Assembly: GCA_000697335.1 (NCBI GenBank)
Contig: JNEM01016240.1
Coordinates: forward strand, 1-23,264
Direction: 5' to 3'
Length of the DNA: 23,264 nucleotides
Origin: Conidiobolus incongruus B7586
Lineage: Eukaryota > Entomophthoromycota > Entomophthoromycetes > Entomophthorales > Conidiobolaceae
The notes below the pieces were generated by a model. The model was given only the letters and a program-made list of their open reading frames with translations, was not told the origin of the DNA and searched no databases. The first letter of the stretch is position 1. The number at the start of each line of letters is the position of its first letter. This document shows, one piece after another, positions 1-9,885 of this stretch. The translations under genes and the position numbers were made by a program.

Positions 1-1447
1 CTTATTAATTATAATTCATTTATTCTTTAAATATATTTATTTTATTTTTTATTTCAGAACTTCTATAGTTAAAGATATTATATAACTATTATTTTTTGAT
101 ATCTTTACTTATCATTAAATTATATAAATTATTGTGTTTAATAAAGATATATAATTTAACTTTTAATTTTAAAAGTTATTATCCTTTTCCTTTAAGATTA
201 ACCTAATTATATCTACTAATAATTATTACTAAATTAATAAACTTACTAAAAAAAACTATTAAAACCTTAAAGTAAATAATTAAAGTTTATATTAATATTA
301 ATTAGTTAAATTAAAATACCTATATTTACCAATTTTAATATTTATTTAATATTTCTATTAATATATTTACTGGTTTTAACTTTTATTTTATTAATTATCA
401 TAAATATCTTAATTTAAAAATTGCTTTAAAACTTTAAATTTTTTTATCTTTAGATATTATTGAATTTTAATTTAATATTAAATATATTAATTCCCTTATT
501 AAATTTAACTTAGAAGAAAATTAAAAGATTATAAAATAATAATATTTAAAGTTATTTAGAAATCCTTTTAAATACAAAACTAGTATATTTGTATACTTAG
601 AATAATTTACCCTTGAATTTAACTTATTTAAATTTAACTTGAATCTAAAATATTTACTATCATATTATAACCTTTATTAAATTTAGTTTATTAATTCAAA
701 TTTCAAAAATATTACCTTAGAATTATTTTTAACTTTAAGGATTAACTTTACTTTTCATATATCTAAAATCAAACCTTATTTTAAAGATTTTAACACTTTT
801 CTTAATTAATTAAAAGCTTTAAAATTAGATTTAATTATTAATTCAAATAAAAAAGTATAATACTATATTTATTATATATTTAAATTTAAATTTATTAGGA
901 ATAAGCTTTATTTTTATATAAAATATATAGGTTATTTTATTGAAGAAATTATATAAGAACTTTTAGAAAATATTAAAAATATTGTAATTTATTATACCTA
1001 TTTATAAAAGTCTAAAAAGTGTGTCTCTTTTTAAAAACTTACTAAGAGAGAATTAAATAACTAGTTTTTTAAATTCTTATATATATTTCTATATAATTTA
1101 ATTAATTATATATTATATAATTAATTTATATTTTTATAATGAAATTATTTATATAAATACAATTGAATTATTTAATAAATTAAGTTTTTTTGTCTTTCAA
1201 TTTTTATTATTTATTATCTTTTTCAGTATTTTTAAAATGAAAACTATATTTTATTAATATTATAATATATCAACACTATTAAATATAAATCTTAATATAT
1301 TATTGACTCATCTTAATTTAAAGCTTAATTAAACTTTATTTATATTTACACACTATAAGTATATTATAATATTATATTTTATGTCATATTACTTTTATAT
1401 TAAAGTTTTCCTTTATATTATATTAGTATTTTACTACTATACTTATA
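1..1447 (+). mobile_element. Chromovirus (Ty3/gypsy) fossil copy A, 3' part, cut by the window edge
   Basis: From about position 56 this stretch aligns with the integrase-to-3'-LTR part of the better kept element at 1685-7398 (its counterpart begins near 6010). Traces of the integrase core, the chromodomain (about 880-1010) and a complete 397-bp 3' LTR (1051-1447) can be followed. It is far more AT-rich than the other copy and is coding-dead, with very many breaks. Differences from the younger copy are dominated by C-to-T and G-to-A changes, as expected of RIP-like or deamination decay. The rest of the element would lie left of the window. It appears to have inserted into a mariner copy, whose tail follows at 1448. 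Confidence 0.85.
1051..1447 (+). repeat. 3' LTR of fossil copy A
   Basis: This segment has exactly the same length (397 bp) as the two LTRs of the element at 1685-7398 and aligns over its whole length, ending in the equivalent ...ACTTATA. It is much more diverged and AT-shifted than the paired LTRs of the younger element. No target duplication can be tested because the left end of this copy is outside the window. Confidence 0.85.
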
Positions 1448-1684
1448 GAAAAACTAACTTATAAGTAAATAAATTTTTATAAAAAAGTTTAATTAATTTA
1501 TAAAATATCAAATTTTAATTTTTGATAAAAAGAATAAATTTTAAGTATTAGATTTTTGCAAAAAATATAGCAAAAAATCATTAAAAATAAAAGAAATTAT
1601 TAATTTTATATTATTTATTTATTTTTAAATTTTATATATTAGAATATTTATATATTGTTAATTATAAAAGACTCTTATTATTTA
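1448..1684 (+). mobile_element. Tc1/mariner copy A, 3' tail, split by LTR elements
   Basis: The stretch aligns at roughly three quarters identity (by eye) with the 3' part of the mariner copy at 7427-8773 (about 8528-8766): the end of the transposase reading frame plus the 3' non-coding tail. Fossil retroelement copy A ends at its left and retroelement copy B begins at its right. The homology resumes past copy B at 7404-7424, so both LTR elements sit inside this mariner copy. No protein can be made from it. Confidence 0.7.
1680..1684. repeat. Target-site duplication, left (ATTTA)
   Basis: The five bases before the TGTTAAG start of the 5' LTR are ATTTA. The same five bases follow the end of the 3' LTR at 7399-7403. 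Five base pairs is the usual duplication size for Ty3/gypsy integrases. Confidence 0.9.
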
Positions 1685-2081
1685 TGTTAAGAGACTAGTT
1701 CTCTAAATTCTTATATACACTTTCATATAATCCAATTAACTATAAATTATATGATTAATTTATACTTATATAGTTAAATTAATTGTATAAATAGTATTAA
1801 ATTATCTAATAAACTAGGTTCCTCTTTTCCTCTCAATTCTTACTATTTTTACTTTCACACTATTTCTAAGATTGAGACTATATTCTATTAATATTGTAGG
1901 ATATTGGCACTACCTAATATAAATCTTAATATATCAGTGACTCATCCTAGTTTGAAGCTTAATTAAACTTTGTTTACACTTGCACACTACAGCTACACTA
2001 TATTACCACATTCTACACCACACTATTTTTATATTAAGTCTTCCTCTACACTATATTAGTTTAACTACTACTACACTTATA
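1685..2081 (+). repeat. 5' LTR of chromovirus copy B
   Basis: The repeat begins TGTTAAGAGACTAG and ends CTTATA, the counterpart of the CTTACA end of the 3' LTR. Its 397 bp match 7002-7398 with about 13 differences, twelve of them transitions. A transcription start and polyadenylation site are expected inside but cannot be placed from sequence alone. Confidence 0.95.
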
Positions 2082-2090
2082 TGGTAGCAG
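2082..2090 (+). other. Primer binding site, initiator tRNA-Met type
   Basis: TGGTAGCAG begins on the first base after the 5' LTR. It is complementary to the 3' end ...CTGCTACCA typical of eukaryotic initiator tRNA-Met, the usual primer of many fungal LTR elements. Zero spacing from the LTR supports the assigned LTR border. Confidence 0.8.
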
Positions 2091-2219
2091 CAACAAAACT
2101 GTTAAAAAAAAACTTACTAGAAATTAATAACTACTTGTATCTAACCTATTTATTGCTATTTTGAATCTTATTTATAATTTATTTCATTTAAATTTAACAC
2201 AATACACTATAATACTACT

Positions 2220-3330
2220 AAAAAAGGAGATACCCTTATATTATTTTAATGATGATAGCAGCTTAATTACTGAGTGAATCTAAGACTTTAGTCCTTAAAA
2301 GCTTATTGCCCTCTAAGAAGCTTATATTAAACAACTTTTGATTGAAAAAAACATGTCTTAAAGAGCTTAAATCTAACAAACCAGCTACTTCACTACAATT
2401 AATACATTAAACCACCTCTTTAGTATCTTTAAAGACAAATTAACTACTTATGATAGCTTAAAAAACCTTTACAAACTTGAAAACTACCTTAAAAACATGA
2501 AGAATTACCTTGATTTAATTCCTGATGAAGATCCAGAGAATATCCTTAAATTAACCACTTTTTTTTGGAAAAATTTATTTATACTTGGTAGTTAACTCAT
2601 TACAAGCTTAATCCTAAAGAATTTTCAAGAGGATAACCTACTACAAAGATACAAACTTTTGAACAATTAGAAAAAACCCTTAAAGAGAGGTATTACCTAA
2701 AAGATCAAGTTTAATTAGCAAGAGAAAAGCTTTCCTAGCTTAAATAAAAAACTTCTACAAGATAATTGATTGAGAAATTTAATGAGATATGCTTAAACAT
2801 ACCAAATATCACTGAAGAAGAATAAATCCACAAACTATTATAATACCTTAACCCTCAAGTAAAGCTCTAATTAGTTAGTAGGGAACACTTTGATAATATG
2901 TTTTTTTCTAACATTTGTGATACAGCAATTATAATTGATGATATCTTTTACTTTATAATTAAATCTTCCCACCCTAAAAATTAATCTTTTAAACTTTACT
3001 TTAACCCACTTAAGTTTCAAATGATAGATGTTTCTGCTTTAAGGCTTCATAAGAAAACCTTTAGTGAAGAAGTTAAAGCCTACTTAAGAACAAACAAAGG
3101 TTGTTATTACTGCTGAAAGACTTAAGTTAACTATAGAGTTAACAAATACCCTTTAAAGAAGCAACATCTGTTTAATTCTCAACAATCCCAACCTACCAAC
3201 CATAAATCAAACCTGAATAATATTAATATAACCCTAGAATCACCCCTTTCACAATCAGTTAGCAAATTCTAATCTAATCCACAAAAGTTCTAACAAACCA
3301 ATGATTCCACAAATTAAACTATGTATACTA
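2220..3330 (+). pseudogene. Fossil gag region of copy B
   Basis: This stretch occupies the gag position between the primer binding site and the protease. It is lysine- and leucine-rich when read in pieces. Near 3100-3160 there is a cysteine-rich CX2C stretch that looks like a nucleocapsid zinc knuckle. It is broken many times and no boundaries can be set precisely. Confidence 0.6.
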
Positions 3331-3369
3331 GAGAAATCCAACTGATTAAACCACTAGAAACTAGAAATA

Positions 3370-3540
3370 TTCTAGTAACTAATCCACCTTGTGATTTTTT
3401 ACCTTTAACTATCACCCTATTGTTTGTGTTAACTAGTTTTTTTATAGATACACCTGTTAGTATTCTAATTGACTCTAGCTATTTTAGTTGTATTATCTCC
3501 TGTTTTATTATTGTAAAGCTATCCTTACCTACCTAAAAAA
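3370..3540 (+). pseudogene. Fossil aspartic protease region of copy B
   Basis: A short stretch between gag and reverse transcriptase contains a hydrophobic run ending in LIDS, as in the active-site region of retroelement aspartic proteases, at the expected place. It is a decayed remnant, not a gene. The short open stretch at 3321-3536 lies here. Confidence 0.55.
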
Positions 3541-4059
3541 GCAACTTAATAATCAAATATGCTAACAACTCAATGGAACAAGCATTTAACACTGTATCTA
3601 GATACTTATCATTACCCCTTAACTATTCCCAATATATTAAATTCCTAGTTGGCAACATTAGTCATAATTTCATACTAGGTTAAAATTAGTTTGAATATCA
3701 CAGTTTTATATTTATAGATATTACCCTAGAAAGCTACAAATCCATCTCTTTCACATTCTAAAAGAAATTAGTGGAATTAATCTCAAAAAATCTACATTAC
3801 CCTACTATAAAATTATTAAATGCTTTACCTAACACTAACTCTATAATTGTAGCAAATAATTCTATTATTATAAGTAAAAATCAATGTAAAAAGCTAATCA
3901 AAAACTTAAATAACCTATAGGGATATGTATCTGTTTATTATTCATCTATCAACACTTTATCTGTTGATTTTAATGAAGTTATATCTAATAACCACTTCCT
4001 ATACAATACAGTAAGTTAATTTGCTAATGTTTTTGAACCTGTGAATAAATTACCACCTA

Positions 4060-5400
4060 AACATAATATTGAACACAAAATTAAACTAATCCCTACTACA
4101 CAACTATACTTAAAGCTTACTTACTATTTATCTCCTGAATAATACCAAACCTTGAAAGAAGAAATCCAAAAACTACTTGAAAATAGGTATATTAAACTTT
4201 TTTCCTCACCATAAAAATCTCTAATCCTCTTTGTACAAAAAGCTGATGGTGGTTAGAGATTATATATTGATAATTGTGTTTTAAACTCTAAAACTATTAA
4301 GGATAAAACTTTATTACTAAACCTATATGATGTTAAGGATAAACTACTTAAATCAACTATATTTACCAAACTAGATGTTAGGAATAGATATTACAACATT
4401 AGAGTTGAAGAAAACTCTATCCCTTTAACTACTTTCAACACTCTTTTAAGCCACTATAAATTTACTGTTATGAACTTTAGATTGTGTAATGCTCCTGCAA
4501 CTTTCACTTAATTTATCAATTCCCTTTTCAACCCTGTCTTTAATAACTTTGTTATCACTTACTTTAATAATATCCTAATCCATTTAAAAACTAAAGAAGA
4601 ATATATTTAACATGTTAATTAGGTCCTACAAATTATTTAAGAATATAAATTACCTTTGAAACTATTAAAATGTATCTTTAGTACCTCTTCTGTCTTTTTC
4701 TGTGGTTATATTATTTCCTCTTAAGGAATTAGTATTGATCTAACTAAACTCAATGGTGTTAAAGCTTTTACTATACCTATAAACAAAGATCAGCTTATGT
4801 TTGTACTTAGATTATTAAATTACTTTAAAGATTTCATTGATTCTTTTATTGAACTTGCTGCTCCTCTTACTAATCTTTTAAAGAAAGACTCTCTTTTTAA
4901 ATAGACCCTACTATACACTTTCTGCATAAATGTTTTAATTTTCTATATTACTAATGCTTTTGCTTTATCTATCTTTGATCTAAAACTACCTACCATTATT
5001 TTTACTAACTCTAGTTCTTTTGCAATTAGTGGATAGTTAGCCTAGTTTGAATTTAATTCATATTTTACCCTACAACTATAGGATAAAATAATAAATGGGG
5101 GAGAATAGGTTGAGTTTAACCCTACAAATGTTATCTTAAAACCAATAACATTCTAGTTAAGAAAAATGAAACCAGCTGAATTAAAATACCTAGTCTATAA
5201 ATAAAAACTCTTTGCTTTAGTAGAAATGATCAAAAATCACTTATATTTCTTGTCCTACAACTTTTTCTTAGCACTTACAGATCACAAATCACTTATCTAC
5301 TTAAATACTTAGAAGTATTTATCAAGAAAATAAGTTAGATAGATTAAAACTATCTAAGCTTACCTTTTCTTTATTCAATATCTCTTAGGTTAATAAAACT
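4060..5400 (+). pseudogene. Fossil reverse transcriptase and RNase H region of copy B
   Basis: Reverse transcriptase blocks of the Ty3/gypsy type are recognisable in order between about 4130 and 4720, including FTKLDV and NAPATF. RNase H blocks such as FALVEMIKNHLYFLSY and LTDHKSLIYLNT follow at about 5160-5400. The region is broken many times. Confidence 0.85.
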
Positions 5401-5479
5401 ATGTTGTAGATACTTTATTAAAAAATCCTACATACTTACCCCTTTATTCTAATTATAAAAATCCAGCAAATATTAACTC

Positions 5480-6450
5480 AATGATAATTAATGAAGGAAA
5501 TAAAGAATTTATTAAACTACTTCAAGAAACACTGCTAAATAATGATTTCTTTATTTCAGTTAAAGAAGAACTCTTTAAACCATTAGAAAACCAACTAAAA
5601 TATGTCAAAAGATTTAAAATTATCAATAACTTACTATATTATAATGATTGTCTATATATTCCTGATATTCCCAAGGTTTAACAAACAATATTTAATGAAT
5701 GCTATAACTTACTTGTTAAAGGACATCAAAACTAGTTAAAGACTGCTGAGAGAATTAAAACAAAGTATTACTAACCTTCCCTAGTTAAATCAATTCAGAA
5801 ATACACCAATACCTGTGATATATGCTAAAGAACTAAATATAATACTCAACTAAAATATAATAAACTTATTCCCCTACAAGTCCCTAATAAAACTTAGTAA
5901 CAAATCTAACTTGATTTCATGGAAATCCCTAAATTAACAAATGGTTATGATAACTTACTAATTGCAATTGATTCATTTTCCAAATATGCTTATTTTATTC
6001 CTTGTTTCAAAACTTCTACAGCTAAAGATATTGCACAATTGTTATTCTCTAATATTTTTACCCACCATAAAATTCCACAAACTATTGTATCTGATAAAGA
6101 CACACAATTCAACTCCTGATTCTAGAAGTCACTATCCTCTTCCTTTAAGATTAACCTAGTTATGTCTACTACCAATCATCACTAAACCAATAAACTTGTT
6201 GAAAAAACTATTAAAACCTTGAAGCAAATGATTAGAGCCTATATTAACACTAATTAGTTAAATTAAGATACCTATATCTACCAACTCTAATATTCATTCA
6301 ACACCTTTGTTAATAAATCAACAGGTTTTAGCCCTTATTTCATCAATTATAACAAACATCTTAACTTAATAATCACTCTAAAACTTCAAATCAACTTACC
6401 TTTAGACATTGTTGAATTTTAATCTAATATCAAACATATCAATTCTCTTG
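5480..6450 (+). pseudogene. Fossil integrase region of copy B
   Basis: The N-terminal zinc-binding (HHCC-type) part lies about 5700-5830 and the catalytic core about 5905-6250, with FMEIPKLTNGYDNLL, IDSFSKYAYFIP and PQTIVSDKDTQF matching Ty3/gypsy integrases. Short open stretches at 5481-5681 and 5919-6119 are pieces of this region and should not be annotated as genes. Confidence 0.85.
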
Positions 6451-6799
6451 TTAAATTTAACTTAGAAGAAAATTAAAGGATCATAGAACAACAATACTTA
6501 AAGTTATCCAGAAACCCTTTTAAATATGAAACTAGTATGTTTGTATACTTAGAACAATCTGCCCTTAAACCTACCCTACTTAAATCTAGCTTAAATCCCA
6601 AATATTTACCATTATATTATAGTCCCTATAAAATTTAATCTATTGATTCAAATTTTGAAAATATTACCTTGGAATTACCTCTAACTTTGAGGATTAACCC
6701 TACCTTTCACATATCTAAAATTAAACCATACTTTGAAGATTTTGACACTTTTCCTAATTGATTAAAAACTTTAAAACTAGACCTAATTATTAATTAAGA

Positions 6800-6957
6800 T
6801 GGAGAAGAAGAATACTATATTGATTATATAATTAAGTCTAAATCTGTTAGGAATAAGCTTTATTTTTATGTAAAATGGATGGGTTATCTTATTAAAGAAG
6901 CTACATAAGAACCTCTAGAAAATATAAAGAATACCTCAGCCTATCATACCTATTTGT
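6800..6957 (+). pseudogene. Fossil chromodomain at the pol C-terminus of copy B
   Basis: After the integrase the reading contains an acidic start, LYFYVKWMGY and EPLENI, the classic chromodomain pattern (YLVKWKGY ... WEPLENL). Chromodomains at the integrase C-terminus define chromoviruses, where they can guide insertion to marked heterochromatin. The same block can be traced in fossil copy A at about 880-1010. Confidence 0.8.
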
Positions 6958-6993
6958 AAAAATTAGGGAGTGTGTCTCTTCTAAGAAACCTAC

Positions 6994-7001
6994 TAGGGGA
7001 G
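6994..7001 (+). other. Polypurine tract before the 3' LTR
   Basis: AGGGGAG directly abuts the TGTTAAAAG start of the 3' LTR. A purine run in this position primes plus-strand synthesis in LTR elements. It is short but is the only G-rich purine run nearby. Confidence 0.6.
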
Positions 7002-7398
7002 TGTTAAAAGACTAGTTCTTTAAATTCTTATATACACTTTTATATAATCCAATTAACTATAAATTATATGATTAATTTATACTTATATAGTTAAATTAAT
7101 TGTATAAATAGTATTAAATTATCTAATAAACTAGGTTCCTCTTTTCCTCTCAATTCTTACTATTTTTACTTTCACACTATTTCTATGATTGAGACTATAT
7201 TCTATTAATATTGTAGGATATTGGCACTACCTAATATAAATCTTAATATATCAGTGACTCATCCTAGTTTGAAGCTTAATTAAACTTTGTTTACACTTGC
7301 ATGCTATAGCCACACTATATTACCACATTCTACACCACACTACTTTTATATTAAGTCTTCCTCTGCACTATATTAGTTTAACTACCACTATACTTACA
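7002..7398 (+). repeat. 3' LTR of chromovirus copy B
   Basis: The repeat starts TGTTAAAAG and ends CTTACA and is 397 bp long, the same as the 5' LTR. It is followed by the second copy of the ATTTA target duplication (7399-7403). Confidence 0.95.
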
Positions 7399-7403
7399 AT
7401 TTA

Positions 7404-7424
7404 AATTATAAAATAATATTATTT
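7404..7424 (+). mobile_element. Terminal piece of mariner copy A, right of the LTR element
   Basis: Leaving out copy B and one ATTTA, the sequence running from 1684 into 7404 matches the 3' end of the second mariner copy at about 8750-8773 (ATTATTTA.ATTA.AAA.TAATAT then TTT). This is therefore the last piece of mariner copy A. It meets the next mariner at a TA (7425-7426), the target dinucleotide of this superfamily. Confidence 0.5.
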
Positions 7425-7426
7425 TA

Positions 7427-8773
7427 AAATAATATCAAATAAAATGTATTTCAATAACTTAATATTACTATAGAATTGAAGAAATGGGAAATTTTGTAAT
7501 TTTTGATTTTTCAAACATATTATTAGTTTTAAATAAAAAAATATATATAAAATAAATAGGAAAATTAATAGTTTTAAATTATATATATAATAACTTTTTT
7601 GATTTAAAAAATAATTTTTTAAAATTAATTATTTAATTTAATTATGCTTAAACTAAATAATAACCATCAAAAGTCTTTTATTTTAATATTAGTAAAACTT
7701 AATCATAAGCCTTTTAAAATCATTTAAAATTTACAAGCAGCTTTTGGTAATAAAACATTATATAAATCAACAATTTATTATTAAGTAAATTACTTTAAAG
7801 CTAAGAAAAAAACTACCTAAAACTTGCTAAAATTTAAAAGACTAATTTTAACTATTACTCTTTTAATTGTTAATAAAGTAAAAAAATATATTGAAAAATA
7901 CCTTTTTATTTCAGCTAGAGAATTTTCAAGACACTTTAATATTAGTCACATAAGTATTTTGTATATGTTAAAGTTTAAATTAAAATTAATTAATAAAAAT
8001 ATAAAATAGGTACTTTATAATTTAACTAAAGCTTAAAAAAAAGTTAGAGTAGTTATTGCTAAATAAAACTTACCAAGGTATAGCTAAAAATCAAAGCTTT
8101 TACAACAAATTTTTATAATTAATGAATCTTAAATTTTTTTCTATATTCTTTTATCAAAACATAAATCAAAGTGTTAGATTAAGCTAAATTAACCTTCTCA
8201 ACAAATTCCTTTAAATAAATATTTTATTGATAAGTGAATGTTAATTATTATAATAAATTATAATAACATATGCTATTCTTATTTAGTTTCTAAAAGAAAA
8301 TCAATTAATAGTAAACTTTATATTACTTTTTTAAATAAAACTGTTTCTAATTAGTATTCTCAATATAATTTGAGAAGACTTTTATTTTGCATAATAATTA
8401 CAAAATATATAAATATAAAGTTGTAAAAAACTTTTTAATTAAAAATAACTGGAAAAAACTACCATATCTAATACATTCTTTAGATTATAACCTATGTAAT
8501 TATGATTGTTTTAGGTAATTAAAAAACCAGCTTACAAAAAAGAAAATTTCTACAAAAAAATTTAATTGGTTTATAAAACATCAAATTTCAGTTTTTAATA
8601 AAAAGAATTTTTTTAGGTGTTAGATCTTTACTAAAAATATAGTAAAAAGTTATTAAAAATAAAAAAAAATATTAATTTTATATTATATATTTATTTTTAC
8701 TTTTTATATATTAAAATATTTATTTTTTTCAATCACAAAAAATTCTGATTATTTATATTACAAAGTAATATTT
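7427..8773 (+). mobile_element. Tc1/mariner DNA transposon copy B, degenerate
   Basis: This is an element of about 1.35 kb carrying one decayed transposase reading on the plus strand. The ends, read inward after TA, begin AAATAATATCAAAT on the left and AAATATTACTTTGTAAT on the right, an imperfect terminal inverted repeat. The left TA (7425-7426) is shared with the end of mariner copy A, and the right TA (8774-8775) lies inside a reverse-strand LTR fragment. A tail related to its 3' part also lies at 1448-1684. Exact ends are by-eye estimates. Confidence 0.65.
7640..8700 (+). pseudogene. Broken Tc1/mariner transposase
   Basis: The longest open piece (about 7824-8009) contains a helix-turn-helix stretch, SAREFSRHFNISHISILYML, like the DNA-binding N-terminus of mariner transposases. 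It is followed by LTKA.KKVR (the usual LT..QK..R block). INES near 8125 and SLDYNLCNYDCFR near 8478-8517 match the DDE-fold blocks DES and SPDLNPCDYFLF of the IS630/Tc1/mariner family. The first catalytic Asp reads Asn, and stops and frame changes are scattered along the whole length, so no enzyme can be made. Many stops stand where family members have Gln or Trp, the same C-to-T/G-to-A bias as in the neighbouring LTR fossils. Confidence 0.75.
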
Positions 8774-9017
8774 TAAGATTTATATTAGGCAATGTTAATA
8801 TATAATAATATTAATAAAATATAATCTCAATCTTAAAAATAGTAAAAAAGATAAAAAATAGTAAGAATTAAGAGGAATAAAAACTTTATTTATTAAATAA
8901 TTTAATGTTATTTATATAATTAATTTAGCTATAAAAATATAAATTAATTATATAATTTATAATTAATTGAATTATAAAGAAATGTATATAAGAATTTAAA
9001 GAACTAGTTTTTTAATA
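8774..9017 (-). repeat. Truncated reverse-strand LTR of the same chromovirus family
   Basis: Read on the minus strand this is the first about 244 bp of the 397-bp LTR, starting at the TG-type end at 9017 and stopping at the TA where mariner copy B ends. The remaining about 152 bp are absent from its left side. The sequence right of 9017 does not match the element interior, so this is a 5' or solo LTR whose other part was separated by the mariner insertion. It is strongly decayed. Confidence 0.75.
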
Positions 9018-9182
9018 TTATATAAAACTTATAAATTAATATAAATAAAGTTAAATTAATAAGCATCAAAATAATATCTTATAAAGTAAAGAATAAATTG
9101 TTTAAAAAAACTTAAGAGAGAAATTGGCTATTATTGTAATATATATAATAATAACCTTTTTGAAAACAGATTGTGAAACTGA
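9018..9182. other. AT-rich spacer
   Basis: This AT-rich sequence lies between the reverse LTR fragment and the GC-richer element. No gene, RNA or repeat was recognised. Confidence 0.5.
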
Positions 9183-9885
9183 TGTCACGTGCCGGAAGAC
9201 CCGTTCGTCCTTAACAATTCAATTCATTCGAGAATCCTATCACAGATCCACCTGCAACGTGACCACAAAATACACCCGAGCAATGCCGTCAATCGTTCTA
9301 TCCGACCTACGGCTCGTACGCTGGGAAGATACGTCAATCAAACTATAAATATTACGACTACAACCAAGTTATCACGTTGGTCCTCTTCCTAGGGTACAGC
9401 TCAATAATCCAGGTTAAACAATAAATTACCCCTTTTATATCACCAAACAGGTGCCGTCCCGGAAGAGGACTATTTGCTTAAAAATTATTGGACACTTGAC
9501 TTACCAGTCAGTGTCACTGATTATATAATTTTTATTCTTTCATAGTTGATATATTAACACTTTTGGGAAAGCCGTGTCCAGAGTAGTTTAGATGAAAAAG
9601 AGATCTAGGGAATTCTAGTTAAGTGTTAGGGAGATAGAGGGCTTATAGGTCTAAGTCAAATAGCTGTGAAGACCCAGATCGAACTTGTCTTGTTGAGGAT
9701 AGCTCTAATTCCAGGTTTTAGATAGATTGAGCTTGGTAAGGTGCTTCATGAGATTCTCCGGTGACTTGCATCATCGGCCAATTAAAAAATAGTACGGGAG
9801 CAGATGGTATGAGAGGGGGAAGTGATTTTGACATTAGGTTGATGTAAGAATAATTGGATAGAAGCGAGTCACCCGGCTCGTGACA
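9183..9885. mobile_element. 703-bp GC-richer element with inverted ends, probably a solo LTR
   Basis: The left end reads TGTCACGTGCCGG and the right end, read on the minus strand, TGTCACGAGCCGG: 12 of 13 bases match and similarity continues weakly to about 25 bases. The unit starts TG and ends CA as LTRs do, and contains TATAAAT (9344-9350) and AATAAA (9420-9425). It has no coding capacity. Its base composition is clearly less AT-rich than everything around it and abrupt at both borders. The five bases on each side (ACTGA and ATATT) do not match, so there is no target duplication. The alternative is a non-autonomous inverted-repeat DNA element. Confidence 0.55.

Larger units (their letters stand above)
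1685..7398 (+). mobile_element. Chromovirus (chromodomain Ty3/gypsy) copy B: ends complete, coding dead
   Basis: This is a 5.7-kb LTR retrotransposon with two 397-bp LTRs (1685-2081 and 7002-7398), a primer binding site directly after the 5' LTR, a purine tract directly before the 3' LTR, and a 5-bp target duplication ATTTA on both sides. Between them, in order, are traces of gag, protease, reverse transcriptase, RNase H, integrase and a C-terminal chromodomain, the Ty3/gypsy chromovirus order. The coding part carries several dozen breaks and is a fossil. The LTRs differ at about 13 of 397 positions by hand count, nearly all transitions, so insertion was fairly recent although decay may have been accelerated. 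It sits inside the 3' end of mariner copy A. Confidence 0.95.

Noticed and set aside
5481-6159. Integrase-like open frames as host genes
   Set aside because: They are short open pieces of the decayed pol region of the LTR element, which is interrupted throughout, so they are not separate genes.
1-9017. A reassigned genetic code with TAA/TAG read as glutamine
   Set aside because: In the repeats, stops often stand at Gln positions, but the RRP12, AP180-like, protease and PPR genes run for hundreds of codons without in-frame TAA or TAG, use CAA/CAG for Gln and end in TAA or TAG. C-to-T decay of repeats explains the pattern.
9124-9392. Two overlapping open frames of 67 and 74 codons
   Set aside because: They lie in the GC-richer repeat-like element or run into it from AT-rich DNA, one starts at a TTG, they have no recognisable domain, and overlapping frames open by chance where composition changes.
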